DNA of 64,000 bases, from assembly GCF_002024505.1 (NCBI RefSeq), contig NZ_CP019402.1:1116001-1180000 (forward strand). The letters are read 5' to 3'. The first letter of the stretch is position 1; every line of letters begins with the position of its first letter. Below, in pieces: positions 29,101 to 37,069 of the stretch. This DNA is from Plantibacter flavus (GTDB taxonomy: Bacteria > Actinomycetota > Actinomycetes > Actinomycetales > Microbacteriaceae). Under the pieces are notes generated by a model, which was not told the DNA's origin, did not search any database, and worked only from the letters and a program-made list of their open reading frames with translations. The position numbers and the translations under genes were made by a program.

Positions 29101-31442
29101 AGGTCGACGGGCAACCGAACGCGGTCGACGACTACATCGAGGTCCTCCCGGGCAAGGTCGCCTCCGTGCCGGTGCTCTCCAACGACTCCGATCCGAACGG
29201 CTACAAGCTCAAGCTCGAACCGAAGCTGCTCTCGGTGGACGACGGCCTCACCGCCGAGGTCAGCAAGAGTCGCGTCGTGATCGAGGTGCCGGACGAGGAG
29301 GCCTTCTTCACCGTCCGATACCAGATCACCAACGGCAAGGGCGGGATCGACAGCGCCTACATCCAGGTCAAGGTCACGAAGGACGCGAAGCCCCAGTTCC
29401 CCGAGGCCGACGACCACGTCCTCGAGGACGCCGACATCGTCGGGAAGAAGACCGTCGACATCGACGTGCTCGACGGTGCGCAGAACCCCGGGGGGCTCGT
29501 GGACGACCTGCAGCCGAGCCTCGAGGGTGCGAACGCCCCGTCCGGCGAGGTGCGCGACGGTGGCACCATCCGGGTCACCCTCACCGACCGACGCCAGGCG
29601 ATCGCCTATCGGTTGACGGATCCCGTCACCCAGCTGAGCGGCGCGGCGTTCATCATCGTGCCGGCGGCGACCGACGGTGAGCCGCCGCGGATCAAGAGCC
29701 CTCTGCCCGAGCAGATCGTCAAGGTCAACGAGACGCGGACCTGGAAGCTCTCGGAGATCACCGAGTCGCCGTCCGGGAAGCCCGTCACCATCGCCTCCGA
29801 GGGCAGTGTCGTGAACTTCCGGAGCAACGGCACGTCGAGCTACGTCGACGACGCCACGATCACCTTCACCCCGGCCAAGGACTATCGCGGACCGGCGTCG
29901 GTGAGTTTCGAGGCGACCGACGGCCGGGACAGCAAACTGCTCACCCTGCCGATCACGGTGGGTGACCCCGACCTCGAGGACGTCCCGCCGACGTTCACGC
30001 CGCCGACGGTGACGATCGAGGCCGGAGAGGCACCCATCACGGTCGACCTGCGGGCGTCGAGCGACCACCCGAACCCGAAGATCCTCGCAGCCCTCACCTA
30101 CCAGGGCTTCGGCGGGACCACAGCGGGCGTCCAGGGGAACCTGTCGGGCTCGCAGGTGACGATCTCCGCCCCGCAGGGCACGCAGCCCGGCACCTCGGCG
30201 ACGCTCACCTTCACCGTGAACTACAAGGAGTACTCCGTCCCGGGGTCCGTCAACGTCCGCGTCGTGTCGTCGACGAGGCCGCTCCCGCGTGCCATCGACG
30301 ACCGCGTGGAAGAGGGCCGCAAGAACAAGGCCGAGTCGATCAACGTGCTCGCCAACGACTACAACCCGTTCCCAGACACGCCGCTCAAGATCCTCGACGC
30401 CACGGTCGAGAGCGCCCCGGCGGGTGGAGCGACGGCCACGGTGTCCGGGAGCTCGGTCACCGTCACGCCCGGTTCGTCCAAGAGCGGGACCGTGAGCGTC
30501 ATCTACACGGTCCAGGACGCGACGAACGACCCCAACCGACGAGTGCAGGGCCGCATCACCGTCATCGTGAAGGACGTCCCCGATCCGCCGTCGCTCAGTC
30601 TGAAGAGCGCGAAGAGCGGCAAGATCACCGTCGTCGTCGGCGGTTCGCCCGCGAGCAACGGCGCGCCCATCGAGTACCACGCGGTGAAGTGGAGCGGCGG
30701 CGGGGAGAAGCAGTGCGCCCCGGGGAACGACTGCACCTTCGACGTCACGAACGGGCAGAGCTACACCTTCTCCGCCTACGCGCACAATGCCGTCGGCAAC
30801 AGCGCGGACTCCGAGACGGTCACGGCCACCGCCTACGGCGTCCCGACCGCGCCGCAGAACGTGTCGCTGCGGGCATCCGGAGATGCCCCGGCGACCCTCA
30901 CCATGCAGTGGGCGAGGCCAGCGGATGACGGTGGACAGGTCACGAGCTACAGCTGGCGGATCATGAGCGGTTCGAGCACCGTGAAGACGGGGACGACGGG
31001 GAGCACCAGCGATTCCGTCGGCGGCATCGGCGCGGGCACCTATCAGGTGTACGTGTCCGCGACCGGGCCCGGCGGAACCGGCCCGGAGGGCGGACCGGCG
31101 GAGGCCACGGTCAAGGATCCGCCGCCGCCGAAGCCCAGCGGCTCCCTGTTCAAGTCCGGGGGCGCGCATGCCTGTCAGAGTGGCGGCACCGGCTGCTACG
31201 ACGTCGGTGTGAACTACCAGAACGTGCCCCAGGGCAATTACACCGTGGACATCACCCGCGATGGACGCGCGATCGGCACGTCCATGAACGTGACCGTCGG
31301 TGGTAACGGGAGCTTCACGCACCACAACCATCTCGGCGTCATGACCGGCGGCGAGACCATCGCCGCGACGTTCCGGAACAACGCCACCGGTGAGACGTTC
31401 ACCATCGGCTCGATGTCCGGCTCGGCCTGGAACAACCTCTAG
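26184..31442 (+). CDS. giant Ig-like-repeat surface protein with FN3 domains
   Basis: The 1752-residue protein has a short basic N-terminus and one transmembrane helix or uncleaved signal (about 14-35). An exported region of about 340 residues that may be a beta-propeller follows. Then come roughly ten tandem Ig/cadherin-like domains of 85-100 residues. These repeats carry the recurring VLPLLDNDSDADGD-type motif (variants VLANDESPGG, VLDNDYHPD, VLSNDSDPNG, VLANDYNPF). Two fibronectin type III-like domains and a small Cys-containing C-terminal domain complete it. The acidic DxDxDG motifs are probable calcium sites. There is no LPXTG sortase signal, so it is likely held by its N-terminal helix and projects as a fibre. 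The start is GTG. It is followed after 36 nt by moxR-DUF58-transglutaminase genes, a combination repeatedly linked to assembly of surface or envelope proteins. Confidence 0.88.
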   Translation: MSNWSAWLRKRKTAASITALSVLVAVPVTAALIHQGFPVTEVDLESRDVWVTNGESLLAGRLNDQISELDGAVSTASNNADVLQDGDDVFLQDKALSSLERIDPAFTSLIQRVSLPTGATVHYGGDRLSVVAGETGKLWSVDAAGELRFDPTETKPIVSIGKAGQAVVTSTGTILAVAPAKGILYRILPDGTKTESKLPKLDEYQLSAAGEQAVILDLKSGDLVKQDGSIVELPGKPLKIQEPSASDDAAVIATGDSLVRIPLGGGDPEVLDADVVTEATSAAEVTAPVNLDGCMHGAWASSSRYAAECADKKPVIADINPETVGQQLVFRVNRSVIALNNVQTGNSWLVQANMRLVDNWDEVTPPQEEDGEDGDEKASEQSFEDTLAERTEENRPPIARDDAFGVRPGRATVLPLLDNDSDADGDVLTIQNFGDIGPETGKLEYIDGKRALQFTPAEGFVAGTTSFRYSVNDGRPGGVAEANVSIAIKPPEVNEPPTSHREAAVSVEAGQTVTYNVLADWRDPDGDDIFLQSASPASGDLVRFTPDGFVTFTHASPEMGPRDVKFVVSDGVTSAEGTLKVDVQPAGALSPIGTPDFVSTFVGESAQVLPLANDQSPSGAPLGLIGVEALQGGLVSSPSLEKQSVTVSSNEPGTYYLKYTLGAGIASSIGLIRVDVLEKPTDVQPPVAVKDEGYLRPNETITIPVLANDESPGGQVLALQSVDVPDESASLSVEVLDSAVVRVSSSAPLEGQLQFTYTVSDGTSSATAAVTIVPVPPLPKHQAPVASDDAVVVRAGDIANVAVLDNDYHPDAAVMLVDRELVDVPTAGLAFVDDDEVRFQAPTEPGTYTATYRVYDTFGEADTATVTFNVVGEDKKNNQPPVPQLLTSRVFAGATVRVDVPLDGLDPNGDSVVLDDIASAPLLGRVIEQGSTWFVYEAAPDSSGTDTFQYRVKDTYGAVAVGTIKIGVIGRPEVDGQPNAVDDYIEVLPGKVASVPVLSNDSDPNGYKLKLEPKLLSVDDGLTAEVSKSRVVIEVPDEEAFFTVRYQITNGKGGIDSAYIQVKVTKDAKPQFPEADDHVLEDADIVGKKTVDIDVLDGAQNPGGLVDDLQPSLEGANAPSGEVRDGGTIRVTLTDRRQAIAYRLTDPVTQLSGAAFIIVPAATDGEPPRIKSPLPEQIVKVNETRTWKLSEITESPSGKPVTIASEGSVVNFRSNGTSSYVDDATITFTPAKDYRGPASVSFEATDGRDSKLLTLPITVGDPDLEDVPPTFTPPTVTIEAGEAPITVDLRASSDHPNPKILAALTYQGFGGTTAGVQGNLSGSQVTISAPQGTQPGTSATLTFTVNYKEYSVPGSVNVRVVSSTRPLPRAIDDRVEEGRKNKAESINVLANDYNPFPDTPLKILDATVESAPAGGATATVSGSSVTVTPGSSKSGTVSVIYTVQDATNDPNRRVQGRITVIVKDVPDPPSLSLKSAKSGKITVVVGGSPASNGAPIEYHAVKWSGGGEKQCAPGNDCTFDVTNGQSYTFSAYAHNAVGNSADSETVTATAYGVPTAPQNVSLRASGDAPATLTMQWARPADDGGQVTSYSWRIMSGSSTVKTGTTGSTSDSVGGIGAGTYQVYVSATGPGGTGPEGGPAEATVKDPPPPKPSGSLFKSGGAHACQSGGTGCYDVGVNYQNVPQGNYTVDITRDGRAIGTSMNVTVGGNGSFTHHNHLGVMTGGETIAATFRNNATGETFTIGSMSGSAWNNL

Positions 31443-31478
31443 AACCACAACGACCTTCACTTCACGGAGAGCACACCC

Positions 31479-32447
31479 ATGACTGTCACGCAGGAACAGG
31501 CCACCTGGTTCGCCGATGCCTTCGGCAAACTCGTCGGCAACGTCGAACAGGCCATCCTCGGCAAGGAGCACGTCATCAAGCTCGTGGTCACGGCCATGCT
31601 CTCGGAGGGCCACGTGCTCCTCGAGGACTACCCGGGCACCGGCAAGACCGTGCTCGCCAAGGCCCTCGCGAACACGCTCGACGGCACGAGCTCGCGCATC
31701 CAGTTCACGCCCGACCTCCTGCCGTCCGACGTCACCGGTGTGACGATCTACGACCAGGGCAAGGGGATCTTCGAGTTCCACAAGGGACCGATCTTCGCCT
31801 CCATCGTGCTCGCGGACGAGATCAACCGCGCCTCGCCGAAGACGCAGTCGGCGCTCCTCGAGGTCATGGAAGAGGGCATCGTCACGATCGACGGCACGAG
31901 CTACGAGGCCGGCAAGCCCTTCATGGTCATCGCGACGCAGAACCCGATCGAGCAGGCCGGGACGTACAAGCTGCCCGAGGCGCAGCTCGACCGGTTCCTC
32001 ATCAAGACGACGCTCGGCTACCCCGACCGCCAGACCTCGGTGAACCTGCTGCTCGACGCCTCCAACCGGGCCCGCGCGACGAAGGTGCAGCCGATCATCG
32101 CCTCCAGTGCGGTCATCACCATGGCGCAGCTCGCTACCGAGGTGCACGTCGACGGCAGCATCCTCGAGTACGTCGCCGACGTCGTGGCGGCCACGCGGGA
32201 CGACCAGGACGTCGCGCTCGGCGTCAGCATGCGTGGTGCCCTCGCGCTCGTGCGCGCCGTCAAGACCTGGGCGATCTCGCAGGGACGGACGTACGTCACC
32301 CCTGACGACGTCAACGACCTCGCGCAGGCCGTCCTCGCGCACCGCATCATCATCGACCCCGAGTCCGACTTCGCCGGCGTGACCGCGCAGGACGTCGTCG
32401 CCCGGGTCCTCGTCAGCATCGCTCCGCCGGCGTACCGCGCAGCATGA
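31479..32447 (+). CDS. MoxR-family AAA+ ATPase
   Basis: The 322-residue protein is a complete MoxR ATPase. Walker A is EDYPGTGKTV, Walker B is VLADEINR, sensor 1 is ATQNPIEQAGTY, and the arginine finger region is PEAQLDRF, followed by the lid domain. MoxR proteins act as chaperone-like remodelling machines in the cytoplasm, usually with DUF58/vWA partners. Here the DUF58 gene overlaps the stop codon (ATGA), so the two are made together. The preceding gene is the giant repeat protein, which suggests maturation or insertion of that protein as the task. A shared role in the T7SS-like system is possible. Confidence 0.95.
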   Translation: MTVTQEQATWFADAFGKLVGNVEQAILGKEHVIKLVVTAMLSEGHVLLEDYPGTGKTVLAKALANTLDGTSSRIQFTPDLLPSDVTGVTIYDQGKGIFEFHKGPIFASIVLADEINRASPKTQSALLEVMEEGIVTIDGTSYEAGKPFMVIATQNPIEQAGTYKLPEAQLDRFLIKTTLGYPDRQTSVNLLLDASNRARATKVQPIIASSAVITMAQLATEVHVDGSILEYVADVVAATRDDQDVALGVSMRGALALVRAVKTWAISQGRTYVTPDDVNDLAQAVLAHRIIIDPESDFAGVTAQDVVARVLVSIAPPAYRAA

Positions 32448-33823
32448 GTGAGACCCTCGAGCAGCGCGCCGCCGCCGCGCCGGACGGATCCGACCCGGTC
32501 CGCACGGCGACGGTCGGCGCGCCTGCCGAGACGAGCCCGGACGGCCCCGACGCGCACGACGACGGTGGGCCGGTCCCGGCCCGACGGCCGAACCCGGTCC
32601 GCGGCCTCGTCGACGGCGTGGGCGCCGTCGTCGTGCCCTGGGTCAGGGTCGCCTGGACGGCAGCGCAGCCTGTGCTCGCTGTGGTCAGCGGCCTCGGCTG
32701 GGTCGTCCTGGCGATCGGCGTCATCGCGACCGTCGCAGGCTTCATCCTGGGGTGGGCGGAACTCGTCTTCCTCGGCTTCGTGCCGTTGGCCGCGTTGCTG
32801 GCCTCCGTCGCCTACCTCTTCGGGCGGTCGACCTTCCGCATCTCCATCCATCTGAACCCCAGCCGGGTCACCGTCGGCGAGCGCGCGATCGGGCAGGTCC
32901 TCATCGCCAACCCCGGCAACCGCGCCACGACACCCACCCGCCTCGAGGTCCCCGTGGGCTACGGCCTGGCGGAGTTCGCGATCCCGGCCATCCCGAAGGA
33001 CGGCGAGCACGAGGAGTTGTTCGCCGTACCGACGAACCGGCGAGCCGTGATCCCCGCCGGGCCCGCTGTCTCGGTCCGCGGCGACCAGCTCGGTCTGTTG
33101 CGTCGCGAGGTGCGTTGGACGGAGCCGGTCGAGCTCTTCGTGCATCCCGAGACCACGCGCCTCCACCCGACGGCCGCCGGTCTCATCCGCGACCTCGAAG
33201 GCCTCGTCACGAAGACCATCACCAACAACGACATCTCCTTCCACGCCCTCCGCGGATACGTCGCCGGCGACGACCGCCGTTACATCCACTGGAAGTCGTC
33301 CGCGAAGACCGGCCAGCTCATGGTCCGGCAGTTCGAGGAGACGCGGCGGTCGCAGCTCACCATGGTGATGACGACCGACTCCCGCTACTACGCCGAGGAC
33401 GAGGACGAGTTCGAGTTGGCGGTGTCGCTCACCGCGTCCATCGCCACCCAGGTGATCCTCGACCAGGTGCCGATCAGCGTCGTGACCGATCGACTCGCGC
33501 TCCGGACCCACACGGTCACGTCCTTCCTCGACGACAGCTGCCGGCTGCAGCTCGCCGAGGGCACCTTCGACACCCCGCGCACCTTCGCCCGGGAGACCAC
33601 GAAGCGCCTGCCGGCACCGAGCGTCGTCATCATCGTCGCCGGTTCGCGACTCGAGGCACAGGAGTACCGGGGGATCCAGCGTCTCTTCGGTCCCGACGTC
33701 AACGTGTTCGGCATCCGCGTCGAGCGCGGCGCTCGAGCCAGCATCAAGGACGTCGCCGGGATGAACGTCATGACCGTCGGGGCGCTGAGCGACCTCGCCA
33801 AGGTCATGTCGAGGGCCCTGTGA
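32444..33823 (+). CDS. DUF58 membrane protein
   Basis: The 459-residue protein has a disordered N-terminal tail (about 1-65), two closely spaced transmembrane helices (about 70-125) and a cytoplasmic or exported beta-domain. The DUF58 signature RRYIHWKSSAKTGQLMVRQ is near residue 280, followed by a vWA-like alpha/beta domain. DUF58 proteins are found almost always with MoxR ATPases and transglutaminase-like proteins, as here. Both ends overlap neighbouring genes by 4 nt, indicating strict co-translation. The exact biochemical role of DUF58 is not established. Confidence 0.93.
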   Translation: MSETLEQRAAAAPDGSDPVRTATVGAPAETSPDGPDAHDDGGPVPARRPNPVRGLVDGVGAVVVPWVRVAWTAAQPVLAVVSGLGWVVLAIGVIATVAGFILGWAELVFLGFVPLAALLASVAYLFGRSTFRISIHLNPSRVTVGERAIGQVLIANPGNRATTPTRLEVPVGYGLAEFAIPAIPKDGEHEELFAVPTNRRAVIPAGPAVSVRGDQLGLLRREVRWTEPVELFVHPETTRLHPTAAGLIRDLEGLVTKTITNNDISFHALRGYVAGDDRRYIHWKSSAKTGQLMVRQFEETRRSQLTMVMTTDSRYYAEDEDEFELAVSLTASIATQVILDQVPISVVTDRLALRTHTVTSFLDDSCRLQLAEGTFDTPRTFARETTKRLPAPSVVIIVAGSRLEAQEYRGIQRLFGPDVNVFGIRVERGARASIKDVAGMNVMTVGALSDLAKVMSRAL

Positions 33824-36270
33824 GCGGGGTCGACGAGCGCACGACGGTGCGCCCCGGGCGCGTTCCCGGCTCGGCGGCGGACGTCGACGTCCAGGGCATC
33901 GTTCCGACCTTCACCGCGCCCTGGCCGTTGCCCGGCCGTTCCTGGATCGACCTCGCGGTCGTCTTCGTCCTCGCGGCCCTCGGCCTGCTCGGCTTCGGAG
34001 CGGCGCTCAGTGGCACCGGGTTCCTCCTCGCGGGCCTCGGAGGCCTCGCGCTCGGCATGGCGGTGGGCGTCGCCTCCCACGCCCTCCGGCTGAACGCCCT
34101 CCTGACCGGCCTCTCGACCGTCCTCGTCTTCTACGTCTTCGGCAGTGCCCTGGCGATGCCGTCCGTGGCGACGTTCGCGGTCCTCCCGAACCTGCGGACC
34201 CTGGGCGGGATCAGCATCGGCGCGGTGTTCGGGTGGAAGGACTTCGTCACTCTGCAGACCCCGCTGAGCGCGCCCGCGTACATCATGACCCTGCCCTACG
34301 TCGCAGGGCTGCTCGTCGGCGTCGTCTCCGCCGTGCTCGCCGTCCGCTGGCTGCCGCGCCGTCCGCAGGTCGCCGTGCGCTGCGCGATCGTGCTCGTCGG
34401 CCCGACCGTGCTCTACGCCCTCGGCGTCCTCCTCGGCACGCAGACGCCCTTCCTGGCGGCCGTCCGCGGGATCGCGTTCGCGCTCATCGCCCTCCTCTGG
34501 CTCGGCTGGCGGCCGGGTGCCGGTCGTGGCGAGAACGCGGCAGCGTCGACCACCGCCGTCCTCCGTCGCAAGAAGATCATCGGCACGGCGGTCCTCGCCG
34601 CGGTCGCGGTCGTCGTCGGCGGCGGTGCGGCCGTCGTCGCCTCGCCTCCCACGGACTCACGGTTCGTCCTCCGCGAGGTCGTCACCCCGCCGTTCGACCC
34701 CCTGGAGTACCCGAGCCCGCTCGCCGGGTTCCGCGAGTACACGAAGGACCTCGCCGAGACGAAGCTCTTCACCGCGACCGGCCTCGAGCCGGGGGATCGG
34801 ATCCGTCTGGCGGCCATGGACAGCTACGACGGCCGTCTGTGGACCGTCTCCGGGCCCTCCACGGCGACCGACGGTTCCGGTGCCTTCGAGCTCGTCGGCG
34901 ACCACCTCCCCGCACCCCAGCTCATGACACCGGGGAGCGACCGGCGGGTGTCCATCGACGTCACCGGCTACGACGACATCTGGGTGCCCAGCGTCGGGTA
35001 CCCGAGCGCGCTCACCCTCGACGGCAAGGCGGCGGAGCGATCCGAGGACATCCGCTACAACGCCGAGAGTGGCGCGGCCGTCATCACCTCGGGCATCGGC
35101 ACGGGCGACGACTACGAGGAGCGGACCACGACGCAGGCGGTCCCGAGCGACACGGCCCTCGCGACGACGCCGACCGCAGCGGTCGAGCTGCCGCCCGTCA
35201 CGAACATCCCGGACATCGTGGTCGCGAAGGCCTCGGAGTTCGTCGGCGCCGAGACGACCCCCATGGCCCAGCTGCGGCGGATCGAGCAGACGCTCCGCAC
35301 CACCGGGTTCCTCAGCCACGGGCTCGCCTCGGACAGCTCTCCGTCGCGCGCCGGTCACGGTGCCGACCGGATGTCGGAGCTGTTCACCCGCACACCGATG
35401 GTTGGCGACGAGGAGCAGTACGCGTCGGCGTTCGCGCTCATGGCACGCTCGCTCGGCTACCCCGCGCGGGTCGTCATGGGCTTCGCACCCGAGGTGACCG
35501 AGGGCCAGGGTTCGGTGCAGGTCGTCGGGGATGACGTGACGGCGTGGGTCGAGGTGCCCTTCGAGGGCTACGGCTGGGTGGCGTTCTCGCCGACCCCGGA
35601 TGAGACCGAGATCCCGCAGGACCAGGACCCGAAGCCGAAGACCGAGCCGCAGCCGCAGGTGCGTCAGCCGCCGCGCAGCGACAACCTCGACGACAGCCTC
35701 CTCACCGAGGCCTCGATCGACGACGGCGACGACAAGGACAAGAACGACGGACTCGTGATCCCGGAATGGGTGTGGTGGCTCGCGCTGATCGTGGGTGTCC
35801 CGGTGTCGCTGTATTTCATCCCGCTCCTCGCCATCACCGGCGCGAAGCGTCGGCGGACGAAGCGTCGCCGCGCGGGCGGTGGTGATCGCAGTGCGGCCGG
35901 TGCGTGGGACGAGCTGATCGACCGCTACGCCGAGCTCGGGTACACGGTGCCTGCGGCCGCGACGCGGTCGACCACGGCGTCGGTGCTCGGAGCCCAGGAA
36001 CCGGAGGGCGCGACCACGCTCACCGCGCTCGCGGGGACGACCGACGACGTCGTCTTCTCCGGTCGTGACGTGGACGACACGACGGCCGACGAGCTGTGGC
36101 AGCGGTCGGAGGCCGAGGCGTCACGGGCGCAGGGAGCGCTCGGCTGGTTCGCCCGCCAGCGGAGCCGGTTCCGCTACCGAGCGAAACGCGGTCTCGTGAG
36201 TCGACTGCAGCCGTCCGGTTCGCTCGCACGGCGAGCAGCACGCGACCAGCGCGCCACCGGAGGTCGCTGA
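33820..36270 (+). CDS. TgpA-like membrane protein with degenerate transglutaminase domain
   Basis: The 816-residue protein follows the TgpA plan: an N-terminal block of about six transmembrane helices (about 45-270), an exported region with a transglutaminase-like domain (about 470-600), a last transmembrane helix (about 648-670) and a cytoplasmic tail. The fold motifs are recognisable (QYASAFALMARSLGYPARVV, then AWVEVPFEGYGWVAFSPTP), but every catalytic residue is changed. Glu531 stands where the nucleophilic Cys belongs, Thr574 where His of HAW belongs, and Ser590 where Asp of DPTP belongs. It is therefore probably a pseudoenzyme acting as scaffold or binding module. The GTG start overlaps the DUF58 stop (GTGA). 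Confidence 0.9.
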   Translation: MSGVDERTTVRPGRVPGSAADVDVQGIVPTFTAPWPLPGRSWIDLAVVFVLAALGLLGFGAALSGTGFLLAGLGGLALGMAVGVASHALRLNALLTGLSTVLVFYVFGSALAMPSVATFAVLPNLRTLGGISIGAVFGWKDFVTLQTPLSAPAYIMTLPYVAGLLVGVVSAVLAVRWLPRRPQVAVRCAIVLVGPTVLYALGVLLGTQTPFLAAVRGIAFALIALLWLGWRPGAGRGENAAASTTAVLRRKKIIGTAVLAAVAVVVGGGAAVVASPPTDSRFVLREVVTPPFDPLEYPSPLAGFREYTKDLAETKLFTATGLEPGDRIRLAAMDSYDGRLWTVSGPSTATDGSGAFELVGDHLPAPQLMTPGSDRRVSIDVTGYDDIWVPSVGYPSALTLDGKAAERSEDIRYNAESGAAVITSGIGTGDDYEERTTTQAVPSDTALATTPTAAVELPPVTNIPDIVVAKASEFVGAETTPMAQLRRIEQTLRTTGFLSHGLASDSSPSRAGHGADRMSELFTRTPMVGDEEQYASAFALMARSLGYPARVVMGFAPEVTEGQGSVQVVGDDVTAWVEVPFEGYGWVAFSPTPDETEIPQDQDPKPKTEPQPQVRQPPRSDNLDDSLLTEASIDDGDDKDKNDGLVIPEWVWWLALIVGVPVSLYFIPLLAITGAKRRRTKRRRAGGGDRSAAGAWDELIDRYAELGYTVPAAATRSTTASVLGAQEPEGATTLTALAGTTDDVVFSGRDVDDTTADELWQRSEAEASRAQGALGWFARQRSRFRYRAKRGLVSRLQPSGSLARRAARDQRATGGR

Positions 36271-36293
36271 GGTCGATGCGGCTAACGAGGCAC

Positions 36294-36299
36294 TACCCT
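36294..36299 (+). promoter_or_regulatory. candidate -10 for a leaderless gene
   Basis: TACCCT ends 8 nt before the preferred ATG, so transcription would start at or very near the start codon. No ribosome-binding site is visible. No good -35 is seen. Confidence 0.35.
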
Positions 36300-36307
36300 C
36301 GGTGAGT

Positions 36308-36949
36308 ATGGAGCGCTCGCTCGAGACCAGTGTGAGCCAGGCCGTCGACGCCTGGCTCCGGTGGTTGCCGCGCTGGCACCCCGCCGCACACCGTGGACGC
36401 ACCCGGATCTGCCGCCGGTGCATCGGATCCCCGATCCTCCGCGCAGCAGGCCTCGTCGACGACGTGCCGCACCAGGTGCAGCACGGCCTCGCCACCCGGA
36501 TGAAGGCCCTCGTCGACCACGCGGTGGCGGAGTACACCGAGCGGAACCTCCCCGTCCTCCGTGCCGAACTGCGTGCTGCCGACCTGCGCGAGGCGCAGCG
36601 TTCCTACCGTCCGGGGGAGGGGCTCGACCCGGAGTTCGACGGGCTGCAGCTCGACCCCGATCCGGATCCCGAGCAGCCCTACCTCTTCACCCTCGCGGAG
36701 CTCGGCGAGTCCCAGGCGAGGACCGTTCCACCACCCCCGCCGTTGTCCGACGACGCGAAGGAGGCGCTGCGCACCGAGATCGCCCTCGCCGACCAGTGCG
36801 CGAACGAGACAGGACGCCGCATCTGCGAACTCCTCGTCGGGCACCGGCTCGCCATCCACGACGCCGTCGAGCGATACGTCGAACCGCAGGTCGCCGCACT
36901 CCTCGACGACCTCGCGCTCGAGCTCGATTCCCCCACCTCGCCCTGGTAG
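36308..36949 (+). CDS. small soluble protein with CxxC motif, function unknown
   Basis: I do not recognise this family. The 213-residue product is soluble and mostly helical. It has a RICRRC motif near residue 35 that could bind metal or form a disulfide, a charged helical middle and a Pro-rich loop before the C-terminal helices. No signal peptide or membrane segment is present. An in-frame GTG two codons earlier is possible. The ATG is preferred because a -10-like TACCCT sits 8 nt before it and no Shine-Dalgarno sequence is seen. It stands between the MoxR-DUF58 operon and the Q-rich protein gene. Confidence 0.75.
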   Translation: MERSLETSVSQAVDAWLRWLPRWHPAAHRGRTRICRRCIGSPILRAAGLVDDVPHQVQHGLATRMKALVDHAVAEYTERNLPVLRAELRAADLREAQRSYRPGEGLDPEFDGLQLDPDPDPEQPYLFTLAELGESQARTVPPPPPLSDDAKEALRTEIALADQCANETGRRICELLVGHRLAIHDAVERYVEPQVAALLDDLALELDSPTSPW

Positions 36950-36975
36950 TCGTCGGGGCTCACCCGGACGCAGGA

Positions 36976-37019
36976 GGGGAGATCTCCCCATCGTGCTGTC
37001 CGACACCCGTCACTATACT
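36976..37019 (+). promoter_or_regulatory. palindromic operator plus -10, copy 3
   Basis: GGGGAGATCTCCCC (36976-36989) keeps both arms of the palindrome seen at copies 1 and 2, with AT instead of TG at the centre and the same CCCCATCGT right flank as copy 1. With again exactly 24 nt between it and the hexamer comes TATACT (37014-37019), a near-perfect -10. The gene starts 50 nt further on. Confidence 0.68.
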
Positions 37020-37069
37020 TTCGAGCACTTGTCATCAGCACGATCCATGCTCATTGGGGGCGCAACACC

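Noticed and set aside
28029..32342. Very long minus-strand open frame (over 1400 codons) opposite the Ig-repeat and moxR genes
   Set aside because: Its translation is Arg/Asp/Val/Gly-rich without domains, and it mirrors strong third-position GC bias of real + strand genes. No start signal is present.
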